From: Paenibacillus plantiphilus
GTDB taxonomy: Bacteria; Bacillota; Bacilli; Paenibacillales; Paenibacillaceae
Reading direction: 5' to 3'
Assembly: GCF_927798095.1 (NCBI RefSeq)
Contig: NZ_CAKMMF010000003.1
Span: forward strand, 98,612-162,611
DNA: 64,000 bases
The notes under the pieces were generated by a model. The model had not been told where the DNA came from, searched no databases, and saw only the letters and a list, made by a program, of their open reading frames with translations. A program made the position numbers and the translations under genes. This document shows, piece after piece, positions 16,881 to 26,456 of the stretch; within the stretch, counting starts at the first letter, position 1, and each line of letters starts with the position of its first letter.

Positions 16881-17597
16881 CTACGTTATTTCGTGCATAG
16901 ACCAAACGACTCCATTCGTAGCTCCGCTACCTATGTTAAGTGAAATTGTCAGTCCATTCGCATTGTAAAAAAGCCCCACAACATCTCCTGCTGATAATGT
17001 AACCTCGCCAGCCAACGTAACTGCGCCATTGCCAAGAACCGCTCTTAATGTCAAAAGCAATACAATATTGACATTCAAAATAGGTAAAAGCCCACTCACC
17101 AGGTTCGTGACTGCAGGCGATGTTCGCTGGACAACAAAAAAGGGATTAATTCCAGCGCCAAGGACTGCGGAAATTGCCGCCGTTGTGGAATAGTTTATTG
17201 TTGCTGCAATGGAGTATCTCCCAGTAACCGGAATCGTATAATTACCCGTCACCGGATTAAAATTAGCATTTCCATAATAGGGATTTGCAACAGACCAATT
17301 AGTAAGCTGCCCGCTAGCTGCTAGTGTAAGGGTAGCCAAAAAAGCTGAAAATCCTTCTGCAGCAAAGTTGGGACCTGTTGCTCCTGTCACTCCCGTTACT
17401 CCTGTCGCTCCTGTAGCTCCCGTTCCGCCTGTCGCTCCCGTTGCCCCGGTCGCTCCTGTTGGACCAGTTACACCTTTCTTACGAGGTATTCCGTCACAGC
17501 TTAGAGCGCCTGAACATGTACAATGATTGGGTGAACAAGAGCTGGATGTACAACAAGCAAATCTTGACCCGTTAAACTTCGAGTTGCCACTGCACAT
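16881..17597 (-). CDS. BclA-like collagen-like spore-surface protein with Cys-rich N-terminus
   Basis: A 238-residue protein in three parts. Residues 1-41 hold eight cysteines including a CC pair and lack a classical signal peptide. Residues 42-77 are 12 Gly-X-Thr-type collagen triplets (GATGATGVT style). Residues 78-238 form a hydrophobic beta domain ending in VVWSMHEIT, like the C-terminal trimerisation domain of the exosporium protein BclA. GGAGGGG precedes the ATG. The collagen stalk is short compared with BclA. Next to the appendage genes, it may be a tip fibrillum or coat filament; the Cys-rich head could bond to Ena cysteines (inference). Confidence 0.78.
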   Translation of the reverse strand: MCSGNSKFNGSRFACCTSSSCSPNHCTCSGALSCDGIPRKKGVTGPTGATGATGATGGTGATGATGVTGVTGATGPNFAAEGFSAFLATLTLAASGQLTNWSVANPYYGNANFNPVTGNYTIPVTGRYSIAATINYSTTAAISAVLGAGINPFFVVQRTSPAVTNLVSGLLPILNVNIVLLLTLRAVLGNGAVTLAGEVTLSAGDVVGLFYNANGLTISLNIGSGATNGVVWSMHEIT

Positions 17598-17788
17598 CTC
17601 TAAGCCCCTCCTACTGACACAGCAATCCCGAACTCCTCACGCTATTAAAATTGTATTTATGCTATAAAACTATATTTTTCATATTTTTGCTCAAGCATTC
17701 AACCTAAACCATGCCTCTATGAAGCATCTCTATTACTAGTAAATGAATGAGCTGATGCTATTGATTGTACGCAAGCCTTCATTTATGA

Positions 17789-17962
17789 AAAAATAATAGT
17801 CAGATCGCCAAGGCTGTCCGTGAAAATGTCATGTTAATGTGGATTGCCAGCCGACAATGGCCGGACTTCCGTGCGATTAAAGGTTTCGTTCCGAACGCAC
17901 GAAAAGTCGTACTTGAAAAGTGTTTACCGCCGCAAACATCAATCACCAAAATAGAAACGGGA
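17789..17962 (+). pseudogene. IS1182-family transposase relic
   Basis: One frame reads QIAKAVRENVMLMWIA and PDFRAIK, matching the N-terminal region of IS1182-type transposases; the expected next block RFRSER appears in a shifted frame and runs into a stop. About 170 bases survive, with no inverted repeats or target duplication detected. It lies between the collagen-like gene and metE terminator; the rest of the 405-bp gap (17598-18003) shows no gene. Confidence 0.6.
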
Positions 17963-17995
17963 TGGAGCAGGAATAATACCTGATCCATCCCGTTT
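17955..17995. terminator. metE terminator
   Basis: A 12-bp perfect stem (AAACGGGATGGA with TCCATCCCGTTT) just downstream of the metE stop, T-rich on both sides. Confidence 0.75.
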
Positions 17996-18003
17996 TCATT
18001 TTA

Positions 18004-20295
18004 TCAGCCAGTTACATGTACCGCATATTTCTCACGCGCCTGTAAGGTTGCTTGAACCATATTGCGCAGTGATGCGACTGTCTCTTCATATTTGCGCGTC
18101 TTCAGCCCACAATCCGGATTGATCCAGAACTGCTCCGGCGACAGAACGCGCAGCGCACGGTCGATCATGGAAGCCATCTCCTCGACGGACGGCACGCGCG
18201 GGCTATGGATATCGTACACGCCCAGCCCGATGCCTTTGTCATACGTGTGCTCCTCGAAGCTTTCGATCAATTCCCCATGGCTTCGCGATGTTTCGATCGA
18301 GATGACATCGGCATCCATCGCTCGGATGGAATCGATCATATCGTGAAATTCACAGTAGCACATATGGGTATGAATTTGCGTCTCGTTCTTCACCGTAGAG
18401 GTCGAGACACGGAATGCCCGGACAGCCCAGTCCAGATAATGCGGCCACTGCTCCCGCTTGAGCGGCAGACCTTCGCGAATCGCCGGCTCATCCACTTGAA
18501 TCATGCCGATTCCCGCCGCTTCCAGCGCCTCCAATTCATCCCTCAGCGCCAGCGCAATCTGATAAGCCACCTCTTCACGCGGCTTGTCATCCCGCACGAA
18601 GGACCAATTCAGAATGGTGACCGGCCCTGTCAGCATGCCTTTGACCGGAGTTGCCGTCAACGATTGGGCATATACCGTCTCCGCGACAGTCATCGGCGAC
18701 GTAAATTCGACATCGCCATATATAATCGGAGGCTTCACACAGCGCGAGCCATATGATTGTACCCAGCCGTTCGCCGTAAACGCAAAGCCATCCAGCTTCT
18801 CGCCGAAAAACTCCACCATATCGTTCCGTTCGAATTCACCATGCACGAACACATCCAGTCCGAGCTCGCTCTGAACATCAATCCAGATTTTGATCTGGTC
18901 TTTAATAAATGCCTCATACTGCGACTCGCTCCATTCGCCCTTGCGCCATTTCAGCCTTGCGCTGCGCACCTCCGGCGTCTGCGGGAAGCTGCCGATCGTC
19001 GTTGTCGGCAGCAGCGGCAGGTTCCAGCGCTTCTGCTGCACTTCCCGCCGCACTTCCAAATCTCCCGCACGGGATGACGGCTGCGAGGCCAGATCGGCAA
19101 TGCGTGCATGGACCTCCTTGCGGGAGCGGGCAGGAGACTGCTGAAGCGCCTCGCGGCTGCGCTTCGAAGCCGCAAGCTCGGAGGCTACCGCTTCCGCGCC
19201 GGATCGGGCGGCCTTTGTCAGCAGGGCAAGCTCCTCCAGCTTCTCGTCGGCGAAGGCGAGCGCCTCGCGCAGCACCGGCGCAAGCGCGCCCTCCTGCGCA
19301 GCGCTGACGGGAACATGCAGCAAACTGTTGGACGGCTGCACAATCAGGCGATCCGCCGAGACAGCTTGGCCGATTACAGCCAGCAGATCCAATTTGTCCT
19401 GAAGATCAGCCCGCCAAATGCCTCTTCCGTCGATCACGCCCGCACCCAGCACCTTGTCCTCGGGAAATCCGTACTTGCCCAGCGCCTGCAAATTCCGTCC
19501 GCCATCATGCACGAAATCCAGTCCGATGCCATGCACCGGCAGCGACACGACAGCCTCATAATGATCCACCGCTTCGAAATAGGTTTGCAATTGCAGCTTG
19601 ATGCCTGGCGCTTCCTTCGTCAGACGGTCATAAATACGCGCCACATGGTCCAGCTCTTCCGAAGCAAGCGTCGTTGCCAGGATCGGCTCATCAATCTGTA
19701 CCCATTGCACGCCCTCCGCTTCCAATTCGCGCAGCACTTGTCCATACAGCGGCAGAAGCCGATCAATCCAGACCGCCAGCTGCTCAGGTGCGTAGCCCTT
19801 GGACAATTTCAGAAACGTATACGGGCCGACCAGCACGGGTCTGCCTTCGATATTCAACTCGGCCTTTGCCTCGCGATAAGCGTCCAGAAGACGGTTGTGC
19901 GTCAGCACCGGCGAGATATTGTCCAACTCTGGCACGATGTAGTGGTAATTCGTGTTGAACCATTTCGTCATCTCACAGGCGGTCGCCTCGCGGCTGCCGC
20001 GGGCCATTGCATAATAAACGGCCAGGCTCGGCACACCGCCCTCATATTGGAACCGTTCTGGGACAAGCCCGAACATCGCCGCCGTATCCAGCACATGGTC
20101 ATAATAGGTGAAGTCGCCGACAGGAATAACATCGATGCCTCGCTCCTGCTGAGTCTTCAAATTGCGCAGCCGGATCGCCTTCATCTCCGCTTGGAAGGTC
20201 TCCTCCTCCAGCTTGCCAGCCCAATATAACTCCAATGCCTTCTTCCATTCTCTGCCCTTGCCAATACGCGGGTAGCCTAAGTTGCCGCTTCTCAT
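18004..20295 (-). CDS. metE: cobalamin-independent methionine synthase MetE
   Basis: 763 residues, full length. It transfers the methyl group of 5-methyltetrahydropteroyl-triglutamate to homocysteine in the cytoplasm. Two related barrels are visible: the N-terminal one begins GNLGYPRIGKGREWKKALE, the C-terminal one TTTIGSFPQT. The zinc/homocysteine ligands are seen in THMCYCEF and WINPDCGLKTR. The linker between barrels (about 350-420) is Ala/Glu/Arg-rich. A LysR-type gene lies upstream in the same direction with a palindromic site in the intergenic space, pointing to sulfur-amino-acid control. A zinc enzyme, which is of interest given the Zur-box operon nearby. Confidence 0.97.
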   Translation of the reverse strand: MRSGNLGYPRIGKGREWKKALELYWAGKLEEETFQAEMKAIRLRNLKTQQERGIDVIPVGDFTYYDHVLDTAAMFGLVPERFQYEGGVPSLAVYYAMARGSREATACEMTKWFNTNYHYIVPELDNISPVLTHNRLLDAYREAKAELNIEGRPVLVGPYTFLKLSKGYAPEQLAVWIDRLLPLYGQVLRELEAEGVQWVQIDEPILATTLASEELDHVARIYDRLTKEAPGIKLQLQTYFEAVDHYEAVVSLPVHGIGLDFVHDGGRNLQALGKYGFPEDKVLGAGVIDGRGIWRADLQDKLDLLAVIGQAVSADRLIVQPSNSLLHVPVSAAQEGALAPVLREALAFADEKLEELALLTKAARSGAEAVASELAASKRSREALQQSPARSRKEVHARIADLASQPSSRAGDLEVRREVQQKRWNLPLLPTTTIGSFPQTPEVRSARLKWRKGEWSESQYEAFIKDQIKIWIDVQSELGLDVFVHGEFERNDMVEFFGEKLDGFAFTANGWVQSYGSRCVKPPIIYGDVEFTSPMTVAETVYAQSLTATPVKGMLTGPVTILNWSFVRDDKPREEVAYQIALALRDELEALEAAGIGMIQVDEPAIREGLPLKREQWPHYLDWAVRAFRVSTSTVKNETQIHTHMCYCEFHDMIDSIRAMDADVISIETSRSHGELIESFEEHTYDKGIGLGVYDIHSPRVPSVEEMASMIDRALRVLSPEQFWINPDCGLKTRKYEETVASLRNMVQATLQAREKYAVHVTG

Positions 20296-20388
20296 CTCTT
20301 CATCTCTCCTCTGCTTCCTTTAAGGAATCTATGAAAAAGATAGCACACACGCGCAGCTATAGCGTAACACCCTTAATCTATTACCGGT

Positions 20389-20405
20389 TATAGCCAAAGG
20401 CTATA
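20389..20405. promoter_or_regulatory. LysR-type met-box-like palindrome upstream of metE
   Basis: TATAGCC-AAA-GGCTATA is a perfect 17-bp palindrome with the T-N11-A plan of LysR sites and the same TATAG/CTATA ends as streptococcal MET boxes for MetR/MtaR. It lies 94 bases before the metE start. A second CTATAGC half-site occurs at about 20357-20363, where an activator tetramer might extend. Confidence 0.7.
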
Positions 20406-20414
20406 TCAAACACT

Positions 20415-21317
20415 TTAGTCGGCCAGCGTTTGATGCAATGCATCGATATAGGCCGCAGCCAGCTTGGAGAGCGCGGCATTGCGATGGCCGATCCACCCGA
20501 CATGAATCGTCTCATCACTGGCCAGCGGAACTGGAATGATCTCATTGCCATTCAGATCGGCGCTCAGCACGCCCGTGGAGATCGTGTATCCGTTCAGTCC
20601 GATCAACAGGTTGAAGAGCGTGGCACGGTCGTTAACCCGAATGCTTTTGCGATGGGACAGCGTACTGAGAATCTCCTCCGAGAAATGAAACGAGTTGTAT
20701 TCGCCCTGCTCAAAATACAAATACGGATAATCCTGCAGCTGATCGATCGTCACCACGGCATGCCGGGCAAGCGGATTGTTGACACTGATAAAAACATGCG
20801 CCTTAGCCGTAAACAGGCTCGTAAACGTCAGGTTGGCGTTTTTGAGCAGCCGGTTGATCACCTTGGCATTAAATTCATTCACATACAGAATGCCGATCTC
20901 GCTGCGCTGGCTCTGAACATCCTGGATAATCTCATGCGTCTTGGTCTCGTGGAGGGCGAATTCATACTCATCCTGGCCATGCTCGCGAACCAGCTTCACA
21001 AAGGCATTCACGGCAAAAGCATAGTGCTGCGTAGACACGGAGAAATGCTGCGGCGAGGGCTTGGCATTCAAATACCGACTCTCCAGCAGCTCTGCCTGTT
21101 CGATGACCTGACGAGCGTAACCGAGAAATTCAGCTCCCTCCTTCGATAGCAGGATGCCTTTATTCGTGCGCTCAAAAATCGTGACCCCGATCTCCTCCTC
21201 CAGCTCCCTGATCGCGTTGGAGAGACTGGGCTGGGATATAAAAAGCCGCTTGGCCGCCTCGTTCATAGAGCCACGAGCGGCCACCTCGATCACATATCTC
21301 AGCTGCTGCAATGTCAT
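20415..21317 (-). CDS. LysR-family regulator, probable controller of metE
   Basis: 300 residues. N-terminal winged helix-turn-helix (residues 1-60: MTLQQLRYVIEVAARGS, AAKRLFISQPSLSNAIRELE) and a C-terminal effector-binding domain of the periplasmic-binding type. It is transcribed toward metE with a 119-bp gap carrying a LysR-type palindrome, so control of metE by homocysteine or O-acetylserine-type signals is likely; the effector is not deducible from sequence. Confidence 0.85.
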   Translation of the reverse strand: MTLQQLRYVIEVAARGSMNEAAKRLFISQPSLSNAIRELEEEIGVTIFERTNKGILLSKEGAEFLGYARQVIEQAELLESRYLNAKPSPQHFSVSTQHYAFAVNAFVKLVREHGQDEYEFALHETKTHEIIQDVQSQRSEIGILYVNEFNAKVINRLLKNANLTFTSLFTAKAHVFISVNNPLARHAVVTIDQLQDYPYLYFEQGEYNSFHFSEEILSTLSHRKSIRVNDRATLFNLLIGLNGYTISTGVLSADLNGNEIIPVPLASDETIHVGWIGHRNAALSKLAAAYIDALHQTLAD

Positions 21318-21412
21318 ATGTCGTCACTCCTTGATTCATACAAATATCGAGTTGCCGGATCAGCTCCAGCAATGGAGCCCATTCACGCTAGAGACTAGCT
21401 GGCAACGAAAGT

Positions 21413-23323
21413 CTATTCGACTACAATCGTAACATAATGAGTGATGAGAGGCTGCAAATGACTGATGATACTAATTCCCTTTTGCCCCTTGCGCAGCCCT
21501 GTAACGACACCGTTCTTATCTACAGAAACAATAGGGTTGGAGTCATAGCCTGTAGAAAAGCTTAATCCCATCTCATGATAGCTTAGACCCGAATCGTTCA
21601 TTTCTATCGGCTCGACTGCTAATTTTATAGCCTTGCTCTCGCCGACTTTAATCTTTATGATAGTGAACGGGCTGTATTTTTCGTAGGCTGTTCCCGTCGT
21701 TTCGTCATAGAACATGATCTTGCTAAGCGGCATATCAACGACTAAATTCATATTATTATCGTTCAAATTCCATTGAAACCCTGTAAACTCCTGTTCCTTT
21801 GATTCTTCATTATAATTCGACCAGCTTAAAAATTTAATATAATTATAACCCATGCGAAGGTTCGGATACTTATAATGCCCTCTTCGAAATTCCCCTCTAA
21901 AGCGGGTTTCCGGGAAAATCTGTTCAGCCAGACCAGCAATTTGTTTCTGGAAATCCCTCAGCATTCTTTTTGTATGCAGCTTCTCTTCCTGTGTAATCAC
22001 TCTACCGTATAAAATAGTGTCCATTCCCGGATCATCAAGGACCAGTGAGTGTGGTGACGGTCTCCCCCATTCCATTGTGATATGGTATACAGGATTGCCG
22101 ATGCTTGTATAGTTTATTTCAAATTTCGGCTCCCAGTCGCCAATAGGAGAAGGCAATGAAGCATAATTCTGATTCAAATATTTCGCGAACTGTTTCATAT
22201 TCTGTGCTATATCCCCACTCGCAGCAACCTCTTCCAGCGTCAACGGTTTCTCCTGTGCGCTAACGGGTGGTTGAACGGTCGGAACGTTTACCTCGTTCTC
22301 TTTCGGAGGGTTGCTATTAGGCATCTCCTGCTGATCGACCTTGGGTGCTGCCGGAGTTTCGTCCAATTTCGGTTCAACTTTCTTTGCTTCTTCGACAACA
22401 ACAATACATTTCAGAACGATGGTTTTATTTATGGTCCCCTTAACCACCGTTTTTCCAGGAGCCACTCCGGTTACCGTTCCATCTGGAGCAATGACGGCTA
22501 CATTCTTGTTATCGGAGGACCATTGTACGTCATAGCCGAGCTCGGCGGCTGTTCTCTTATCCTCTCCTGCAACGCGTATACTCAATTGCTCGGATGCCCC
22601 TGCATCAATCGTGAGCAGAGATTTATTGATTTGCGCATCTTTGGGCTGAGGACCAACAACTTCAACTGTAATAACAGCGTTAATATTGCCGTTCAAGCTG
22701 GCTGTAATCTGTGCTCTTCCCGTCTCTATTGCCGTGACTTTTCCTTGACCATCCACAGTCGCCACTTTATTATTAGAGGATTTCCAAGTGATTGCGACGC
22801 GATTAAGATCATATTTTTTCGAAGCCGCTTGAAGGCTCGTGGTTGACCCTTTCTTTACTTGTATGCTGGATGAACGATCCTGGAAAAATAACGGGGGAGC
22901 CGCGATCTTGATTGCATTCGCAGTCTTGTCCCAGCTCACATCATTTCCGGTAGCTTCGCTAATAAACCGTAACGGAACGAACGTATTTCCATAAATGGAA
23001 ATAGGTGAAAAGGATAGCTTGCGTTCCTCACCGTTAACGATAGCTGTCTTCTCGCCAACAACCAGTTCGATCTCCAAACCTTCTCTAGTCCCCGTAATCG
23101 TCCCCGACAATTGATTCCACGAAATCATCAATCCCAGCTTCTCGAATATAGGCCGGAATGGAACCATCGTCACTCCATTCACTACAATAGGATCTTTAGC
23201 CAGCTTGATTAATGACCCTTCTATATAGACCTTCATTGGAGCTTTAGCCGCTCCAACTATATGCGGGATACCCAGACAAATACTCAGCACAACAATCATC
23301 ATTATTCGAAATTTATTCAGCAT
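21413..23323 (-). CDS. secreted stalk-domain protein with Ig-like (Big_2) repeats
   Basis: 636 residues. Signal peptide of ~25 residues ending GAA, then a copper-amine-oxidase N-like stalk domain (about 30-145; VVNGVTMVPFRPIFEKLG and GNTFVPLRFISEATG repeats). Two Big_2-type Ig domains follow (about 155-320; VATVDGQGKVTAIETG, IAPDGTVTGVAPG), then a Pro/Glu linker, an unrecognised domain and a final Big_2-like segment (VSVDKNGVVTGLRKG). An extracellular, probably wall-associated protein typical of Paenibacillus. It begins 10 bases after the preceding propeller gene stop, forming an operon; no enzymatic motif seen. Confidence 0.82.
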   Translation of the reverse strand: MLNKFRIMMIVVLSICLGIPHIVGAAKAPMKVYIEGSLIKLAKDPIVVNGVTMVPFRPIFEKLGLMISWNQLSGTITGTREGLEIELVVGEKTAIVNGEERKLSFSPISIYGNTFVPLRFISEATGNDVSWDKTANAIKIAAPPLFFQDRSSSIQVKKGSTTSLQAASKKYDLNRVAITWKSSNNKVATVDGQGKVTAIETGRAQITASLNGNINAVITVEVVGPQPKDAQINKSLLTIDAGASEQLSIRVAGEDKRTAAELGYDVQWSSDNKNVAVIAPDGTVTGVAPGKTVVKGTINKTIVLKCIVVVEEAKKVEPKLDETPAAPKVDQQEMPNSNPPKENEVNVPTVQPPVSAQEKPLTLEEVAASGDIAQNMKQFAKYLNQNYASLPSPIGDWEPKFEINYTSIGNPVYHITMEWGRPSPHSLVLDDPGMDTILYGRVITQEEKLHTKRMLRDFQKQIAGLAEQIFPETRFRGEFRRGHYKYPNLRMGYNYIKFLSWSNYNEESKEQEFTGFQWNLNDNNMNLVVDMPLSKIMFYDETTGTAYEKYSPFTIIKIKVGESKAIKLAVEPIEMNDSGLSYHEMGLSFSTGYDSNPIVSVDKNGVVTGLRKGQKGISIISHLQPLITHYVTIVVE

Positions 23324-23333
23324 ACGATTCTCC

Positions 23334-24566
23334 TCAACCTTTAATTGGTTTGATCACCATTAATCCGACTGTAGAATCCATATAATAAAGAGCACCCTGA
23401 TCATCCAAATCAAATGTGCTGCCTGGATACTTGTTCTTGACAATAAGGACGAATCTCTCATTGCCTGCCGGATCAAGTGAGAATACATTGCCTCCTCCAT
23501 CCTGAATATAGACATTGCCTTGCGCATCACTGTCCATGCTCCACACGGTGGTATATCCGTTCAGCCTCAGCTTGTACTCCCACAGCTTCTTTCCTTTGGA
23601 ATCGATTTGCATAATACCACCATCGGAACGTACGTAATATTTCCCGTTGCCCGCCTTAGGCAGAACCTCATTGAGCTGCTGGACAGTTGGATTATTCACT
23701 TTAATGATACGGCCGCTCTTCAAGTCCAAAATCTCGATTGTTACATTAGGCTTGACCGCTATCCGTATCCATTGTCCTGTTTTCTTGACAAATATGGAAT
23801 CAGACCAATCATTAAACGAAAGCTGCTTCTGCCATTGGATAACACCTGTACTGCTTAGGTAATAGGCATTGTCATACAGATTGGTCAGCACAAGAACATT
23901 ATCTTTGGAATCGATAAACAGCTCATCAACATTCGATTTGTCAAGTCTACTCGATGCATTCCATTTCGATACATCCGAATTAAACCAATTCAACGTTCCG
24001 TCAGGAGAGAAGGAAGCGATGCCTTCGTTGGTAACCGTGATCAGGTTATTGTTGCTGTCCAAATCAACCGCTTCGATGAAATAAGGGAATGTAAAATGTT
24101 TATATGGAATGATATAAGATGCAATTTCACTTCCGGTGCGAGTGATCAGATCCACCTTGGTTCCAAGTGTTTCATCCGATAAATCCTGACGCATCGTATA
24201 GATAACGCCCTCTTCTGTCTGCCCCCATTCTTGCAAGATCATCATGTCAAAATCTTGGTAGACTCGTTCCCACAGCACTCTTCCATCTTCCCTGGATACG
24301 GCCCTTGTCAGCTCGCCGTCCACCTGTAGAATTTGGTCTTGGTCCACCTTTAATTTCCAGGCATCGGTTAATGGTTTATGCCAATCTATTTCGAAGTTTT
24401 TATATCCCCGAAGCTGAATCTTCTTGCCGTTGTCATTCTTATAGGGCAGCTCAATATATTCGGCCGCAGAAAGCCACTTCCCTTTTGCGACAGCGATAGA
24501 TTGGGCTCCTACAATATTCAATGCAAGTATTACAGTTGTACATAAATAGAATATTTTTTTGAACAT
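23334..24566 (-). CDS. secreted PQQ-like beta-propeller protein
   Basis: 410 residues with an N-terminal signal peptide (cleavage near AVAKG). The body has repeated blades of the PQQ/outer-membrane-assembly type: SREDGRVLWERVYQ, FSPDGTLNWFNS, STGVIQWQKQL, DSKGKKLWEYKL, DSDAQGNVYIQDGGGNVFSLD. Such propellers serve as extracellular binding scaffolds; no catalytic residues are apparent. First gene of a two-gene operon with the stalk-domain protein. Confidence 0.78.
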   Translation of the reverse strand: MFKKIFYLCTTVILALNIVGAQSIAVAKGKWLSAAEYIELPYKNDNGKKIQLRGYKNFEIDWHKPLTDAWKLKVDQDQILQVDGELTRAVSREDGRVLWERVYQDFDMMILQEWGQTEEGVIYTMRQDLSDETLGTKVDLITRTGSEIASYIIPYKHFTFPYFIEAVDLDSNNNLITVTNEGIASFSPDGTLNWFNSDVSKWNASSRLDKSNVDELFIDSKDNVLVLTNLYDNAYYLSSTGVIQWQKQLSFNDWSDSIFVKKTGQWIRIAVKPNVTIEILDLKSGRIIKVNNPTVQQLNEVLPKAGNGKYYVRSDGGIMQIDSKGKKLWEYKLRLNGYTTVWSMDSDAQGNVYIQDGGGNVFSLDPAGNERFVLIVKNKYPGSTFDLDDQGALYYMDSTVGLMVIKPIKG

Positions 24567-24938
24567 CGTGCTCCTCTTTTCTGATCATATTTCTACTTTC
24601 ATCCTTATTCTCTTTAAAACACAGCATTATTTCTATCAATAATGACAATAAATTGATGTTACCATATTTAAACATATTATGTATATCCGTTTACCATAAT
24701 CATAAGACGGTAAAGCGCCATACGATTGACTATTGTACGAAACGAGGGGCATAGACAGAAATTGGCGTAGACTTATAAGAAAATTATTGCTTTAAGGAAT
24801 AGCCGAGCTGAAAAGTCGATATTGTCCACTATTGAACCGTCTGAGTTCAAATGGACTTGCTTATCCAGCTCGCCTGAAGGAGGGGATGTACCGAGCGCAG
24901 AAGAATGAAGGGGCTGCTAAGCAGCTATGAGAATGGGT
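24567..24938. other. 372-bp intergenic region
   Basis: A/T-rich upstream DNA of the propeller gene, then a stretch near 24840-24930 whose plus strand reads like the end of a coding frame (LAYPARLKEGMYR) and stops after KQL. Possibly a gene remnant; no confident feature. Confidence 0.3.
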
Positions 24939-25562
24939 TCAGAATGCAGGATGCCAGCCCGCTCCGCTTAATGCCCCAAGGCTCTCCATATCCGGATAGC
25001 GCTCATTGGCCTGGAAGCAGCCGCTCTCTTCTCTAATGCAGCATCCAGGAGGCGGGCCGAGAATAAGGGATTCCTGAATGGGAGCTACAGCCTTGGCATA
25101 CTCATGCTCGTTCACACAGTAGGCTCTGGCTATAACCTCCTTAGGTATACAACGCAGGAAATCCGATCCGAATACAATATCGGGTGTCGGTTGATCGAAG
25201 ATTGCCAGCAAATAAGCATGGTCGGTCAAGGCAATAATCCAGTGAAACCAGCCTTTCGGCAATATCGAAACTTGGCCTGGCTTCAGATGATAGGTCATCA
25301 CCCGCTGTGTGAACGGGTTAAATACCGAGGTCAGAACCTCTCCGCTAATAACAACGATCATCTCCGTCACGTTCGTATGCCAGTGCGGCTGGACGATGAT
25401 CCCTTTCGTCATATGAATGTTGAAGAAACCGTTCTTAATAGCCGGGAGCTGTTGCCCGAACAGCTGTGTAATGTAATTGCATTGATCACGCTTATAGTTG
25501 AGCACTTGATTGGAATCAGCCGCCAGCTTTAAATTCGGGTCTTGCAGCACACAATCTTCCAT
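24939..25562 (-). CDS. cupin-domain protein
   Basis: About 207 residues, one cupin barrel: PHWHTNVTEMIVVISGEVL (motif 1, with His, His and Glu metal ligands) and PGQVSILPKGWFHWI (motif 2). The arrangement recalls oxalate-decarboxylase/spore-coat cupins. C-terminal tail holds a CC pair and short Gly/Pro-rich stretch. AGGAGG lies 7 bases before ATG 25562, preferred over the upstream ATG. Monocistronic; substrate unknown. Confidence 0.78.
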   Translation of the reverse strand: MEDCVLQDPNLKLAADSNQVLNYKRDQCNYITQLFGQQLPAIKNGFFNIHMTKGIIVQPHWHTNVTEMIVVISGEVLTSVFNPFTQRVMTYHLKPGQVSILPKGWFHWIIALTDHAYLLAIFDQPTPDIVFGSDFLRCIPKEVIARAYCVNEHEYAKAVAPIQESLILGPPPGCCIREESGCFQANERYPDMESLGALSGAGWHPAF

Positions 25563-25734
25563 ACAATCATTCCTCCTCTTAGGCAAACGTCTAGTTACTG
25601 TATGCCTAAGAGGATGGAAGTGACACCTTCAGCAATTTGTTTCCTGTGCTTGGTTTCTAACTGAGAAATGCAGAAGAGATGCATATTGGCCACGTGCTCG
25701 CCGCTATGCATCTCTTCTGCGCTAAAGTTCATAC

Positions 25735-26055
25735 CTATGTCGTATATTTGGCGAGAATATTCTCGTATACATTTTTCGGCCGCAACCCGACCAGCTTCTC
25801 GACGGGCTCCCCGTTATGAAACACGATCACAGTTGGCATGGACAGAATTCCAAACCCTCCCGCCGTGACGGGGGATTCCTCGCAATCCACCTTAAGAACC
25901 GCCAGCCTCTCCCCATACTCGTCGGACAGCTCATCGAGAATGGGCAACAGCACCTTGCACGGCGGACACCATACAGCCCCAAACTCGACTAAAGTCGTTG
26001 CATTTTTGTTCACTTCCGAATTAAAATTGATATCGTTTACCGCCAGTACGCTCAT
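25735..26055 (-). CDS. thioredoxin-like protein with CPPC active site
   Basis: 106 residues, full thioredoxin fold: FGAVWCPPCKVLLPILDEL with redox Cys pair, cis-Pro in SMPTVIVFHNGE, and C-terminal helix. The active site is WCPPC instead of the canonical WCGPC, which should shift its redox potential. The ATG overlaps the stop of the MerR gene by 4 bases (ATGA), so regulator and thioredoxin are translated together. Confidence 0.9.
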   Translation of the reverse strand: MSVLAVNDINFNSEVNKNATTLVEFGAVWCPPCKVLLPILDELSDEYGERLAVLKVDCEESPVTAGGFGILSMPTVIVFHNGEPVEKLVGLRPKNVYENILAKYTT

Positions 26056-26426
26056 ATTATCTCCTCCTGACCTTGGTTGCGTTCTTGCAGAATGGAGGAA
26101 ATGCGGTCCCTCAGGTTTACCCTGATTTGGTTCAGCAAGCGGATCTGCCCGTCGATCTCCTTCAGCTTGTGCTGGTAAATGGGTAGCACTTCTTCGCAAA
26201 ATGATTCTTTATTTCTAAGCACACATTGAAGAAATCCCGCAATTTGTTCCGTCGAAAGACCGAGATCCAAATAAAACCGAATCGTTCGAACTTGCTCTTC
26301 CGCCAAGACAGAATACTCACGGTAACCATTGTCCTGACGCAGCGGAGCAAGCAAGCCCTGCCGTTCATAATAACGCAGTGAACGAACACTTACCCCTGTC
26401 CTTTCCGCAAGCTCCCCAATTTTCAA
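26052..26426 (-). CDS. MerR-family regulator
   Basis: About 124 residues: N-terminal winged HTH (KIGELAERTGVSVRSLRYYERQGLL), dimerisation helix and a short C-terminal effector part containing two cysteines (FLQCVLRNKESFCEEVL). A TTG at 26426, ten bases after AAGGAGG, is the likely start; an upstream GTG at 26447 would overlap the ribosome site. Promoter with extended spacer and central dyad lies directly upstream, so it probably autoregulates itself and the co-translated thioredoxin, perhaps in response to thiol or electrophile stress (inference). Confidence 0.85.
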   Translation of the reverse strand: MKIGELAERTGVSVRSLRYYERQGLLAPLRQDNGYREYSVLAEEQVRTIRFYLDLGLSTEQIAGFLQCVLRNKESFCEEVLPIYQHKLKEIDGQIRLLNQIRVNLRDRISSILQERNQGQEEII

Positions 26427-26456
26427 CCGAACATCCCCTCCTTCCACTGTAAACTC

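Noticed and set aside
17800-17988. 62-residue minus-strand gene
   Set aside because: It reads backwards through the IS1182 relic and terminator; no ribosome site and no recognisable protein.
19108-20229. Long plus-strand frame opposite metE
   Set aside because: His/Arg/Leu-rich shadow of a strongly conserved gene with biased third positions; no start signals.
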